Origin: Reichenbachiella versicolor
GTDB taxonomy: Bacteria; Bacteroidota; Bacteroidia; Cytophagales; Cyclobacteriaceae
Direction: 5' to 3'
DNA length: 64,000 nucleotides
Assembly: GCF_003171675.1 (NCBI RefSeq)
Contig: NZ_QFZQ01000001.1
Location: 744,001-808,000, forward strand
The notes under the pieces were generated by a model. That model ran no database searches and was not told the origin of the DNA. It saw nothing but the letters and a program-made list of their open reading frames with translations. Below are positions 40,639 through 50,650 of the stretch, in pieces. Both the position numbers and the translations under genes were made by a program. The first letter of the stretch is position 1, and each line of letters begins with the position of its first letter.

Positions 40639-43422
40639 TTAGTTTTTACGCTCATTTCTTAACATTTCTTGAATTTTTCTAATGTATCCATCAAGATTTC
40701 TTGCGGATACTTTGAGCGTATCAAAAATCTCCCTTTTGCTGATATCATCAGGTCTTAGATCAAATAATTGAATCAATCCCAGTATGTTACTTACAGGTTT
40801 TCGAAGCATGTGAGAATTGAAAAAAGCATGATCTTCTAGGATTTGATTCTTTAATTTAAGGTCGTTCGTTCGGGCATTTACCATTTCTTCCAAAGAATCG
40901 TTATAGGTCTGTAGTTCCTCAGCCTGCATTTGGATAGTTCTATACTGCACTTCCAACTCTTCTTTTTTGTGGTTGATTTCTTTTGTTCTTTTTTCGACGA
41001 TTCGTTGAAGAGTTCTTTTAGACTTTTCTAGACTCTTCGTTCTCCAAAAAATCAGAAGCCTTATGGCGAAAATGCCTAATAGAATGAATCCTGATATTGA
41101 CCATGTAGATGCCCACCAAGGTTTAGCTATTTGGATCTTTATTTTTTTGATGCTATCACTCCATGAACCGTCAGCATTTTGTGTGGTGACATGGAAGGTG
41201 TACTTCCCTGGCCTTACATTTTTGTAGGTGATTTCAAAGTCGTTTGTTCTGTGCCAGTCGTAGTCAAAACCTTCAAGCTTGTATCTATACATGATTTTGT
41301 TGCTGTAATTGTAATTGGCACTAGCAAATGAGATATTAAATCTTCGATTAGTTGTAGGTAGGTTGATGACATCAGTATTGATAATGGGACCATCATCTAT
41401 TTGTTCATATTGTTCTGTACTGGTATTGTATGATGTAAATTCAGTAATGAATGTTTTGGGGTGTTCGATTTTTGTCTCTAGGATACTATCAGGATGAAAG
41501 AATGTGATTCCTTTCCATCCACCAAAGTAAATATTACCATCGGCGTCGGTCATGCCAGATCGGCTTTGAAAAATGTTGCTCATCAGGCCATCATCTTTAC
41601 TAAATGTCAGCGTCTCTTCTGTTTCAGGGGCGTACCGAAATATTCCATTTTCTCCAGATACCCATAAATTCCCGTTTGAATCGATTTGGATATTATCAGT
41701 TGTGTTAAAAGGTGTATTTGCGCATTTATGTACTTTACTATATTGGCCATTCTTAGCATTTATTCTTAATAAACCATTGTTTTTGGTACAGGCGTATATT
41801 GTTTCATTATGAACAGATAGATAGTTTATCATTACTTTGGATAACAGAGAGTCGGAAGGAAGGATTTTTGAAACTTCACCTGTGGCAGAGCGAAATTTCA
41901 ACAGTCCTTTGTCAGTACCGATCAGAAGCTCATCTTTTGATAGACGAGCCATACAATTGAGAGGAAGATTAAATTCGAAATCTAATTTGGGGTAGGTGAC
42001 CTCAAGTGTATTATTATTCAATTTCCCCATTTTTCCCCAGCTCAATAGCCAAGTAGTTTCATCATTTTCTTTGAAAGCATTTAATAAAAACCTACCCGTA
42101 AAGAAGAACTCTTTTAAAACCTTTCTTTTTTTGACATCATAGATTGTGGTTATTCTTCTACCGCTCAACAAGAGCTTGGACTCATCAATTTTCTTTATTA
42201 GAAAAATGTTTCCATTAATAAGATGACCATCAAGGGGCAACATCTCAAGAATGTCTTTTTTAATGTCGTATTCATATAGCTCGCCTTTACTGGCATTGAT
42301 ATACAGTTTTTTATTGAGAAACTCTATGCCTTCAACGAATTCGCTTTGAAAACACTTGTCGTCATTTCCACTGAGTATGGTTTGGAACTTGTTGCTTTGA
42401 TTATCTAAGAACATAATGCCAAAATTCCAGGTCGAGATCCAAATGTTTCCCATTGTGTCTACAAAAGCCTTGTGAAAGACATCCGTTACTAATCCTCTTT
42501 CTGGGTTTTTCTTGATGATTGTAAAATCTTCATTTTTGATATCATATATTTCAAGTCCGTCGTTACTACAGGTGTACAACTTGCCATTTAGATCTAAGGC
42601 TGTGTCAAAACATAAGACTGTAGGTTGATTTTGAGAAATGATTTTCATTTCGTAAGTGTCCAAGTCGAGTTCAAAAGTTCCTTTTTTGCCGGTTAAGTAG
42701 ATTTTGTTTGAATTTTGATCATAAGTCGATGCTACTATAGGTCCTATCCTAAAATCTTTATTCCCAAGCTTTTTAATTAGTGGGGTGATATGTACTGGAG
42801 TGTTATTTCCTTTTTTGTAATAGAGATCGTAGTGCCCAATAACCCATCCGCCATCTGGTAAATTCTCTATAAATAAACTGGGTGTATCTAATACTAATTT
42901 TAACCTATTACCTTTTTCTTGAGAGTTGAGATCATAGGAAAAAAGTCCTTTTGGAGTTGCCAAGAAAATATGATTTTCAGCGATACTTATTTCTGAAACG
43001 TGATCAATCTTTAAGTTGAGAAATTCTTTTTGTAAGTGGAAATATTTAGTGACAGTATCTAATGAGTAATCATATTTGTAGAAGCCTCGATTCATAATAT
43101 CGAAAACAATATCACCGTTTTCTAGAGTGGCTATTCTTTTGGTTCTGCCAGTGGGTACATAGCTATGATCGTCAGTTAATATCCATACTCCTTTTTTGTG
43201 AATGCGGACTACGCCTTCTTCAGTAGCTGCCCATACGAAACCTAATTTGTCCTGAGTAAAATCATAGATCCTATTGTGTGGTAATCCATGTTCAGTGTTG
43301 ATATTAATGAACCTTAGGTGTCTATTTGGATTCTTTGAATAGGCGGATAGAGAAATGAATATAACAAAGCAAAAGGCTGTTAAATTCCTAATCAAATGCT
43401 TCACTACCATTCTCTTATTCAT
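40639..43422 (-). CDS. Propeller/Y_Y_Y sensor with kinase dimerisation helix but no ATPase
   Basis: 927 residues. A signal peptide (about 1-28) precedes two periplasmic beta-propellers with regulator-propeller repeats (GLPHNRIYDFTQDKLGFVWA; later DSNGNLWVSGENGIFRY). A Y_Y_Y domain follows (near 680-760, YRYKLEGFDYDWHRT), then a membrane helix near 772-793 and a coiled coil. It ends in a histidine-kinase-like helix pair (HAFFNSHMLRKPVSNILGLI). The chain stops right after that pair, so the N, G1 and G2 boxes of the ATPase are missing. No response regulator lies nearby. The propellers usually sense sugars or other ligands. Confidence 0.88.
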   Translation of the reverse strand: MNKRMVVKHLIRNLTAFCFVIFISLSAYSKNPNRHLRFININTEHGLPHNRIYDFTQDKLGFVWAATEEGVVRIHKKGVWILTDDHSYVPTGRTKRIATLENGDIVFDIMNRGFYKYDYSLDTVTKYFHLQKEFLNLKIDHVSEISIAENHIFLATPKGLFSYDLNSQEKGNRLKLVLDTPSLFIENLPDGGWVIGHYDLYYKKGNNTPVHITPLIKKLGNKDFRIGPIVASTYDQNSNKIYLTGKKGTFELDLDTYEMKIISQNQPTVLCFDTALDLNGKLYTCSNDGLEIYDIKNEDFTIIKKNPERGLVTDVFHKAFVDTMGNIWISTWNFGIMFLDNQSNKFQTILSGNDDKCFQSEFVEGIEFLNKKLYINASKGELYEYDIKKDILEMLPLDGHLINGNIFLIKKIDESKLLLSGRRITTIYDVKKRKVLKEFFFTGRFLLNAFKENDETTWLLSWGKMGKLNNNTLEVTYPKLDFEFNLPLNCMARLSKDELLIGTDKGLLKFRSATGEVSKILPSDSLLSKVMINYLSVHNETIYACTKNNGLLRINAKNGQYSKVHKCANTPFNTTDNIQIDSNGNLWVSGENGIFRYAPETEETLTFSKDDGLMSNIFQSRSGMTDADGNIYFGGWKGITFFHPDSILETKIEHPKTFITEFTSYNTSTEQYEQIDDGPIINTDVINLPTTNRRFNISFASANYNYSNKIMYRYKLEGFDYDWHRTNDFEITYKNVRPGKYTFHVTTQNADGSWSDSIKKIKIQIAKPWWASTWSISGFILLGIFAIRLLIFWRTKSLEKSKRTLQRIVEKRTKEINHKKEELEVQYRTIQMQAEELQTYNDSLEEMVNARTNDLKLKNQILEDHAFFNSHMLRKPVSNILGLIQLFDLRPDDISKREIFDTLKVSARNLDGYIRKIQEMLRNERKN

Positions 43423-43675
43423 GCTACTTCGTATGTCTCTATTAAATTGGCCTTCTTACTAAAAGTTAATCATACTATTGCTCAAAGCCAATCATTTATG
43501 GATCGAATGAGTGTCATTCATTCTATTACTATCACTGACATGTCGCATGAAGCCATCTGTGTTTTATTAGGTGTAAACATGAGGCTTGGAATTGTTTTAT
43601 TTTTTCTTGAGTATATCTATAATTTTGTTCTTTTCAATCTAAATTTTCATCGCTAGGTGTGGTAAAAAGAAAAAC

Positions 43676-43683
43676 TATATTTG
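43676..43683 (+). promoter_or_regulatory. Probable -7 box (TATATTTG) of dcp
   Basis: TATATTTG fits TAnnTTTG exactly and lies 24 bases before the dcp start. The -33 region (GTGTGG) is a poor match. Confidence 0.5.
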
Positions 43684-43707
43684 CCCACATAACAATACAC
43701 CCCATTT

Positions 43708-45867
43708 ATGAAAAAACTATTTATTATAGCGACAGTGGCGCTTTTTGCTGCTTGTCAAACTCAAAAAGATCAGACTGAAATGCAGGCTGTAGAAAATCCT
43801 TTTTATGTGGAGTGGGATACTCCATTTGGTGCTCCTCCTTTTTCACAAATTAAAGACGAACATTACAAGCCGGCTTTTGAAAAAGGGATGAAAGATAATC
43901 TTGCAGAGATCGATGCAATAGTCAATAACCCTGAAGCCCCGACTTTTGAGAATACCCTTGAGGAATTGGAAAGAGTAGGTAAGCTTTTGACCAAAGTGCA
44001 ACGTGTGTTTTATAACCTAACAGGTTCAAATACAAATCCTAAGATGCAAGAGTTAGAGCGAGAATTAAGCCCATTGATTTCTGCGCACTATGACAAGATC
44101 ACATTAAATGCAGGACTGTTTAAGCGTATCGAAGCAATTTGGCAATCGCGAGAGAGTCTTGGGTTGAACAAAGAACAACTTAAGCTACTTAAGGATACTC
44201 GTAAGCAATTTGTGAGAAGTGGAGCATTATTGAATGAGGAAGAAAAAGCGCAAATCACAAAGATTAATACGGAGATATCTGAATTGACTACAGCATTTGG
44301 TCAGAATCTTTTAGCTGAAACGAATGGTTTTGAATTGGTTTTGGATTCAACGGACTTAGATGGTCTTTCTGAAAGTATCATTGCTGCAGCTGCTGAGTCA
44401 GCGACTCAAAAAATGGAGAAGGCTGAGACTGAAGAAGAGAAAGCTAAGTACAAAGATAAATATGTGTTCACTCCTCATAGAAGTAGCATGTATCCTTTCT
44501 TGACTGAGTCTAATCGTCGTGACTTAAGGGAGCAATTGTACAAAGCATATGTCCAGCGTGGAGATAATGATAATGCAACGGATAATAAAGAAATCACTGC
44601 TAAAATAGCGAAACTTCGTGCTGAGAGAGCTAAGTTGATGGGATACGAAACTCATGCTCATTTTGTACTAGAAGAGCGCATGCTAAAGACTCCTGAGGAA
44701 GTTTACGATTTGTTGATGCAGCTATGGAAGCCAGCTTTGGAAAGAGCCAAAGTGGAAGTGGCAGATATGCAAGCAGTAGTGGATGCTGAAGGTAAAGACT
44801 TTGAAATCGCTGGCTGGGACTGGTGGCAGTATTCAGAGAAAGTGAGAAAAGCTAAATATGATTTAGATGAGGCAGCTATACAGCCTTACTTATCTCTTGA
44901 CAATGTACTCAATGGAGTTTTTGCTACTACAAATAAACTTTGGGGGCTGACTTATACGGAGATTTTTGATGTAGAAGTTTATCACCCAGATGCGAGAGTA
45001 TGGGAAGTGAAAGACAAGGATGGAAGCCATTTGGGCATATTTATAGGTGATTACTTCACTCGTTCTAACAAACGAGGAGGAGCATGGATGAGTAGTTTCA
45101 AAGGCCAGTCTAATCTAGATGGTAGAAAGCGTCCTATTGTTGTCAATGTATGTAATTTCCCTGCTCCTATAGGAGATGCTCCTTCGTTGCTTACTTTCGA
45201 GCATGTGACTACATTGTTTCACGAGTTTGGTCATGCTATGCATGGTATCATGACTGACGTAACTTATGGTAGTATGTCAGGTACCTCAGGTCCAAGAGAC
45301 TTTACAGAGTTTCCAGCGCAGCTATTAGAGCACTGGGCTAGTGAGCCTGAGATTCTTAAAACGTTTGCTACACATTATGAAACTGGAGAAGTAATCCCAG
45401 ATGAGTTAATCGCCAAGTTGCTCAAAGCCTCTAAGTTCAACCAAGGTTTTGCTAATACAGAATATCTGGCAGCTTCATTGCTTGATATGGATTGGCATAC
45501 GATCAAAGCAGACGAAGAGCTGAAAGATGCAGATGCTTTTGAAAAAGCTTCATTAGATAAGATTGGTTTGATTGATGAAATAGCTCCTAGATATCGCAGT
45601 ACTTATTTTGCACATATTTTCTCTGGAGGATACGCTGCCGGATACTATGGATACGTTCATTCTGCTGTTCTTGATTCAGATGCTTTCGAAGCTTTCAAAG
45701 AAACTGGAGATGTTTTCAATCCTGAACTTGCTGCTAAACTTAGAAAGTATGTCTATGAGAAAGGTTCTACTGAAGAGGCTAAGGATCTTTATGTTCAGTT
45801 CCGAGGAAGAGAACCAGAGATCGATGCACTATTGAAAGTGAGAGGTCTTGACGGCTCTATGGAATAA
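43708..45867 (+). CDS. dcp: M3 family peptidyl-dipeptidase lipoprotein
   Basis: 719 residues. A lipoprotein signal ends at AAC near residue 16. The rest is the long helical M3 metallopeptidase fold, with zinc motif HEFGH at 505-509 and the third ligand Glu about 25 residues later (FTEFPAQLLEHWA). FSGGYAAGYYGYVHS near 640 is the usual substrate-binding Tyr-rich segment. Dcp removes dipeptides from peptide C-termini. The lipobox places this one in the envelope, so it probably degrades imported or periplasmic peptides. A strong terminator follows. Confidence 0.95.
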   Translation: MKKLFIIATVALFAACQTQKDQTEMQAVENPFYVEWDTPFGAPPFSQIKDEHYKPAFEKGMKDNLAEIDAIVNNPEAPTFENTLEELERVGKLLTKVQRVFYNLTGSNTNPKMQELERELSPLISAHYDKITLNAGLFKRIEAIWQSRESLGLNKEQLKLLKDTRKQFVRSGALLNEEEKAQITKINTEISELTTAFGQNLLAETNGFELVLDSTDLDGLSESIIAAAAESATQKMEKAETEEEKAKYKDKYVFTPHRSSMYPFLTESNRRDLREQLYKAYVQRGDNDNATDNKEITAKIAKLRAERAKLMGYETHAHFVLEERMLKTPEEVYDLLMQLWKPALERAKVEVADMQAVVDAEGKDFEIAGWDWWQYSEKVRKAKYDLDEAAIQPYLSLDNVLNGVFATTNKLWGLTYTEIFDVEVYHPDARVWEVKDKDGSHLGIFIGDYFTRSNKRGGAWMSSFKGQSNLDGRKRPIVVNVCNFPAPIGDAPSLLTFEHVTTLFHEFGHAMHGIMTDVTYGSMSGTSGPRDFTEFPAQLLEHWASEPEILKTFATHYETGEVIPDELIAKLLKASKFNQGFANTEYLAASLLDMDWHTIKADEELKDADAFEKASLDKIGLIDEIAPRYRSTYFAHIFSGGYAAGYYGYVHSAVLDSDAFEAFKETGDVFNPELAAKLRKYVYEKGSTEEAKDLYVQFRGREPEIDALLKVRGLDGSME

Positions 45868-45886
45868 ATAATACCAGAAAAAGACT

Positions 45887-45919
45887 AAAAACGGCTCGGG
45901 AATCCGAGCCGTTTTTGTT
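45887..45919 (+). terminator. Terminator of dcp
   Basis: AAAAACGGCTCGG at 45887-45899 pairs perfectly with CCGAGCCGTTTTT around GAAT, and T-rich sequence follows. Confidence 0.95.
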
Positions 45920-45938
45920 TAGTGAAAATACTATTCTT

Positions 45939-46694
45939 ATGATTATGAGGTTTTTATTTCCTTTCATTTTCTTATCTATTCTTTGTTTGAGTTTTAGAGC
46001 TCAATCTCATCCAGAAGACGAACTTATTATTCGTGAGATAGAAGAAGGACAGCTAGAGGTTCAAGATCAGCAAGTCAGTGCTGAGTATGCTGCTGCCTTG
46101 AAACGACAGAGGATTCGCAAACTTTCCGCAATGCCTTGGTATGAAAAATTTTTCGTGTTTGTCAAAGCGGGTATAGAACATATTATACCTAAAGGGCTCG
46201 ATCATATTTTGTTTGTTTTGGGTCTGTTTTTTTCTAGTCTTATTTTAGGATCATTGCTCTGGCAGGTATCAGCTTTTACACTAGCCCACACGATCACTTT
46301 AGCCGTTGCCGCCTTAGGGATAGTTCAAGCGCCCGCTGGAATAGTAGAACCTTTGATAGCTTTATCTATTGTATGGGTAGCAGCGGAAAACTGTATATTC
46401 AAAGAAGCTAGTAAATGGAGGCCGTTTGTTGTTTTTAGTTTTGGGCTTTTGCACGGATTAGGTTTTGCATCTGTATTGAGCGAATATGGATTGCCTCAAG
46501 GCAATTTAGTTCCTTCACTATTAGCCTTTAATATAGGTGTAGAAGTAGGGCAATTAATTGTATTAGTAGTAGCAGCATTATTAGTTTGGTTCATTAGGGA
46601 CAAAAGTTGGTATCGCAAAAGAGTACAAATACCAGCTTCTATAATGATTGCATTAGTGGGTTTGTTTTGGTTTGTAGAAAGAGTATTCTTATAA
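45939..46694 (+). CDS. HupE/UreJ-like membrane protein
   Basis: 251 residues from the ATG at 45939; an upstream TTG lies in the dcp terminator region. A signal peptide (to about 25) is followed by a 40-residue soluble segment and then six or so membrane helices. Landmarks are GLDHILFVLGLFF, TLAHTITLAVAALGI and FSFGLLHGLGFASVL with conserved His residues, as in the HupE/UreJ_2 family. Relatives are linked to nickel, cobalt or other metal uptake. No hydrogenase or urease genes are near, so the metal is open. Confidence 0.85.
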   Translation: MIMRFLFPFIFLSILCLSFRAQSHPEDELIIREIEEGQLEVQDQQVSAEYAAALKRQRIRKLSAMPWYEKFFVFVKAGIEHIIPKGLDHILFVLGLFFSSLILGSLLWQVSAFTLAHTITLAVAALGIVQAPAGIVEPLIALSIVWVAAENCIFKEASKWRPFVVFSFGLLHGLGFASVLSEYGLPQGNLVPSLLAFNIGVEVGQLIVLVVAALLVWFIRDKSWYRKRVQIPASIMIALVGLFWFVERVFL

Positions 46695-46804
46695 ATACCA
46701 TTTACTATTCATAATAGTACGTCCTTGCAACTTTTCAGAAAGTATGAAAAACTGAGTTGATCTTACCAGTCTCATAGAAAGGTTCGAAAATAAGAATAAA
46801 TTTT

Positions 46805-47428
46805 ATGATAGAATTTCTTCAAAGTCGTTGGGATAAATTAACCTGTGATCTACCAGATGTTAAGACTGATTTTTACAATCAAATAATCGAACTATACAGT
46901 AATTCTAAGAGGCATTATCACAATCTTAATCATATTACAGCTCTTCTAAGGCTAGTACAGCAATACAGATACCTTTTAAAATCTCCTCAAACCATTGAAT
47001 TTGCGGTATGGTATCATGATGTAATCTACAATGTCTCCAAAAGCAACAATGAAGAAAGTAGTGCAGAGATGGCAAGAAATCATTTAACTCAATTGGGAGT
47101 CGAAGAGTCAGTAATCTCTGAGTGTCAAGAAATAATAATTGCTACGAAGTCGCACCGGTTGCCCAAAGGCCTAGATTCTTTTGATGCTAAATTCTTTTTG
47201 GATATTGACCTCTCTATCTTGGCTGCCGATCAAGAAGGGTACCTAACATACACTAAACAAATAAGAAAGGAATATGGCTTATATCCTGACTTCTTATATA
47301 ATCGAGGGCGTAAGAAACTACTTCTAGAGTTCTTAAATGTTGATAGAATATATCAAACGAATTTATTTTTTGAAAATTGGGAAATACAGGCGAGGGATAA
47401 TATAGAAATGGAAATTGGTGGTCTATGA
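46805..47428 (+). CDS. HD-superfamily phosphohydrolase (predicted)
   Basis: 207 residues. YSNSKRHYHNLNHI (residues 31-44) and the HD pair in AVWYHDVIYN (about 66-75), with later His in TKSHRL, form the metal site of the small COG4339-type HD family. DLSILAADQEGY follows, then a helical C-terminus. It is cytoplasmic, probably hydrolysing a nucleotide or phosphoester; the substrate is unknown. It stands alone on the plus strand. Confidence 0.88.
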   Translation: MIEFLQSRWDKLTCDLPDVKTDFYNQIIELYSNSKRHYHNLNHITALLRLVQQYRYLLKSPQTIEFAVWYHDVIYNVSKSNNEESSAEMARNHLTQLGVEESVISECQEIIIATKSHRLPKGLDSFDAKFFLDIDLSILAADQEGYLTYTKQIRKEYGLYPDFLYNRGRKKLLLEFLNVDRIYQTNLFFENWEIQARDNIEMEIGGL

Positions 47429-47445
47429 GTTCAGAAGTATTTGGG

Positions 47446-47856
47446 TCATGTTAATTTGTCGGTTCTAATTTCGGCTATTAAATCATTCGCTTCTTCTAGA
47501 CTAGTTACTACTATTCTGAAATCCTTGCTGCTTACTTTTTGTGCAGTTTTATCGATACTCATCTTCGTCACGCTTCTATTGATTACTTGAATAGATTTGT
47601 ACATGCCGTGATCTAATGCATATTTCATGCATTTAGCTATTACCGCTTTAGTTTCAATAGTCGGTGTTCCAAACTCACTCAAATCAGCAAGTGTTATAAA
47701 ATCTTTTGATTCGAAAGAATCTACTACTGATTCGAATTTTTGGATCAATCTTTCTCCTTCTGTTTCGGCATCGGTCTTACTCCAAAAGCCTTTCAGTTTC
47801 ACATGCAATATTTCATTGTCCTCATTCCGTACTTCAAAAAAATCAGAATCTGTCAT
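47446..47856 (-). CDS. STAS/SpoIIAA-like protein
   Basis: 136 residues, soluble. The pattern of strand (ILHVKLKGFWSK), helix (ETEGERLIQKFESVVDSF) and strand (FITLADLSEFGTPTIETKAV) resembles the SpoIIAA/STAS-like fold found in short proteins of Bacteroidota. The phosphorylatable Ser of true anti-anti-sigma factors is not evident. It converges on the HD gene. The role is unknown. Confidence 0.6.
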   Translation of the reverse strand: MTDSDFFEVRNEDNEILHVKLKGFWSKTDAETEGERLIQKFESVVDSFESKDFITLADLSEFGTPTIETKAVIAKCMKYALDHGMYKSIQVINRSVTKMSIDKTAQKVSSKDFRIVVTSLEEANDLIAEIRTDKLT

Positions 47857-48191
47857 ATCATATTGTTTTAGTTATCATTCATTAAACAACTAAAGAAATC
47901 TAAAAAATAATGATTAATTAAAAATTGTCGTTCAAACAACAATATCTGTCGACGAAGAGGAGATCAGTCTGATTCGGGTATTGACATCATATTTCATCGA
48001 GTGATAGTACTATTTTATCTATCTCTTCTATGAAATAACCTAATTGAAAAAGATGGTAGATAACTATCATGGTCTGGTTTTAGATTTCAGTGGCAGTTTG
48101 ACCCGAGGTCTAATTTAAACCTTGGTATATGATTCTTCAGTGAAGACAAGCCAATTCAATTAATTTCAATTTATTAACACAATTAATTTAA
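47857..48191. other. Intergenic, 335 bases
   Basis: Separates two divergent genes and must hold both promoters, but no box of the TTG/TAnnTTTG type is convincing. No repeat was seen. Confidence 0.4.
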
Positions 48192-50240
48192 ATGATACGT
48201 TTATTATCTATCCTTTTTCTAACTACTGTGGTACTATTCTCATATTCCCTGGCGCATGGAGAATCGTCACCAATAGTTCTTGAAAATGATCAAATCAAAG
48301 TAACTATTGATGAGTCAACAGGCTCCTTTTCAGTTTTGGAAAAAAAGTCCAATCACCTGTGGAAGGAAGATCCTTGGGTGAAAGCAGCAGGGCTTTTGTC
48401 TATCCGAAACAAAGGGAAAATAGAGGATGTGAATATTTCACTTTGTGAAAAAATTCAAGTTAAGAAAGAAGGGGATTACAAAGTAAGAATTGCGTTTACA
48501 AATCCTGTTTTTAAGGACGGTTCAGTAGCTAGAGGAATTAGTATTGATACTGAGTTGCGACTCATAGAGAACCTTATGAAATTGGAGGTCGAGGTAGTAT
48601 CTGTGAACAAAGGGGGATATGCCTTGACCGAGTTAAGATACCCTGTAAGAGCCTTCAGCTTAGAGACCGATGTTGATAAAGGGGCTGCTGTAATTCCACA
48701 GAAACAAGGTGTAATTTGTCCATCGTACATTTTTCCGATGAATGGAGGTTCTTTCTGTCTATGGGATGATGCTACCTATTATGGGAAAACTAGAGGGAAG
48801 TTACCATTATTTGATAATGGTAATGGTCTGACTATGCCATGGTGGGGAACTCATACTGAGAAGACGGCAGTAGTTGGAATAGTGGACATATCTGCTAGAC
48901 CTAAAATGTTTTTCAATATCAATAATAATGGCCAATATCTGTTCAATAAGGAAGGAGTGATGTCTCCTTACAAAAGAATTGAATTCTTAGATCCGGTTTG
49001 GAACTTGAATAGAATGAATGAACGTAAATTGATTACTTACGAGTTTATTCCTGAAGGTACACATGTCGAAATGGCGAAAGCCTATAGAAAACAAGCTATT
49101 AAGGATGGGTATTTTCTATCATTAAAGGAAAAAGCAAAAAGAGACCCTGATGTGAATAAACTATCCGGTGCAATATATATGGGGGTCTATGGAGCATACC
49201 CTCATTATGTAGAGATGCCAGGTATGGCTTTTACTTTCAAAGACTTGCAGGACATTATCAAAGCTACTCATAAGGAACTTGGAGTGGACAATGCATTTTT
49301 CCATGCTTGGGGTGTGTTTTCAAATTTTGTTCCGAATTGTTGGCCAATAAATGAGAACTTAGGTGGAGTATCTGGGCTTAAAAAGGCTGTGGACTTGACG
49401 AAAAAGTATGGGTATCTATATTCATCATACCATGCATATTCGGCCACCTTAGAGCATGCTCCTAATTTTGACACAGATTTGTTCGCTACCGATAATGAAG
49501 GGAAACTCAAAAATACAGGAAGTAGATGGGCTAATATAGATCAGGATAAACAACTAGGGTTAGCCCAAAAAAGCTTGCACAAAGAGATATCAGCTCTAGA
49601 GCTGGAGGCTGATATTACGGACATTTCGTTTGCTACTTTTCCAGACGAAGACAATACGGGATTATATAATTTGGCGAAATATGTAGATTCATTGAATCTG
49701 GTAAATGGTACTGAACACGGACAACAACAATTTATACCTTACTTTGATATGTTTGAAGGATTGACCTATTTACCAAATCCAAATTTGGTGCAGTTTTCTC
49801 ACAGGGCACCATTGTTCAATTTAGTGTATCATGATGCAATTGCCATTTTTGGAAAGATTCAAGATCCAGATAATCAAATTTCCATCAATGGAGACTTTAG
49901 AGTTAAATCGTTGAGGAATATACTTTTTGGTATGGGAACGACGATTTTTTTCTCTCCATATGAATTCGAAGGAATGAAAGAAATGATAAAAATGGCTAAT
50001 GAGATAGTCAGTCCAGTAAATAGAGAAACATTCTTTGCCGAATTGACAAATCATGAATATCTAAGTGATGATTTTAAATTACAACGTTCAGAGTTTTCAT
50101 CAGGCACTGAGGTAATAGTTAATTTGGGTCCAGTAGATCAGGATACAAAAGACGGAATTAGAATTCCAGCTTATGGCTACAAGGTGACTTTTAGCGATGG
50201 AAAGGTATCTGAAGGTAGCTTTAAAATTTCGTTGAATTAA
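48192..50240 (+). CDS. Secreted glycoside-hydrolase-like protein
   Basis: 682 residues with a signal peptide to about residue 24 (SLAHG). The N-terminal 270 residues are a beta-sandwich (VLENDQIKVTIDESTGSFSV). From 285 the motif YEFIPEGTHVEMAKAYRKQA introduces a TIM-barrel-like region with acidic strand ends (FFHAWGVFSNF, ADITDISFATFPDED, INGDFR). A small C-terminal sandwich ends the chain. The layout recalls DUF5696 and GH101/GH129-like enzymes, where Asp and Glu act on alpha-linked GalNAc or galactosides. I am not certain of the family. It is a single gene followed by a perfect hairpin. Confidence 0.7.
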   Translation: MIRLLSILFLTTVVLFSYSLAHGESSPIVLENDQIKVTIDESTGSFSVLEKKSNHLWKEDPWVKAAGLLSIRNKGKIEDVNISLCEKIQVKKEGDYKVRIAFTNPVFKDGSVARGISIDTELRLIENLMKLEVEVVSVNKGGYALTELRYPVRAFSLETDVDKGAAVIPQKQGVICPSYIFPMNGGSFCLWDDATYYGKTRGKLPLFDNGNGLTMPWWGTHTEKTAVVGIVDISARPKMFFNINNNGQYLFNKEGVMSPYKRIEFLDPVWNLNRMNERKLITYEFIPEGTHVEMAKAYRKQAIKDGYFLSLKEKAKRDPDVNKLSGAIYMGVYGAYPHYVEMPGMAFTFKDLQDIIKATHKELGVDNAFFHAWGVFSNFVPNCWPINENLGGVSGLKKAVDLTKKYGYLYSSYHAYSATLEHAPNFDTDLFATDNEGKLKNTGSRWANIDQDKQLGLAQKSLHKEISALELEADITDISFATFPDEDNTGLYNLAKYVDSLNLVNGTEHGQQQFIPYFDMFEGLTYLPNPNLVQFSHRAPLFNLVYHDAIAIFGKIQDPDNQISINGDFRVKSLRNILFGMGTTIFFSPYEFEGMKEMIKMANEIVSPVNRETFFAELTNHEYLSDDFKLQRSEFSSGTEVIVNLGPVDQDTKDGIRIPAYGYKVTFSDGKVSEGSFKISLN

Positions 50241-50251
50241 AAAGCCATACA

Positions 50252-50293
50252 TACGTACATGTTTGATTAAGCTTCAAACATGTACGTACTTTT
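50252..50293 (+). terminator. Terminator of the glycosidase-like gene
   Basis: A perfect 15-bp stem (50252-50266 with 50274-50288, containing GTACATGTTTGA) around a 7-base loop, then CTTTTAA. The stem includes the palindrome ACGTACATGT. Confidence 0.8.
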
Positions 50294-50650
50294 AATATCA
50301 TCCAAATGATGCGTGACCAGTTTATTTATGCGTATCCAAAAGGTGTCATCTGTAATGAAAACTCTCAAAGTTATAAAGGGTTTTCTGGGGATTTAATTAG
50401 AGATCATATCTTAGATTTCAGTGTCTTCCTACTTAGGTTGATATGTGTACACATCTTCTTCAACAAATTTCCTGTCCTCTTACCAAGAAAGATTATAACT
50501 CCTAGTGTCTAATGTAAAGTGGTACGGAGTCACCTTTATATTTTAAGTGTCTTTGTACTAATCTCGGATCAAGCGGAAAACCTGTGGGGAAATAGTACTA
50601 TGCATAGATTTTATAGAGTCTGAACAAGAAAAAAGGGGTTAAATATATTT

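Noticed and set aside
43396-43656. 86-codon plus-strand ORF before dcp
   Set aside because: It overlaps the start of the sensor gene, has no family resemblance, and lies where the sensor's promoter should be.
48106-48121. Possible target of the small-RNA seed upstream of the glycosidase-like gene
   Set aside because: TCTAATTTAAACCTTGG only loosely resembles the complement of the tail and needs gaps; not better than chance.
50306-50512. 68-codon ORF after the glycosidase-like gene
   Set aside because: Low-complexity hydrophobic content without signal structure; probably chance in AT-rich DNA.
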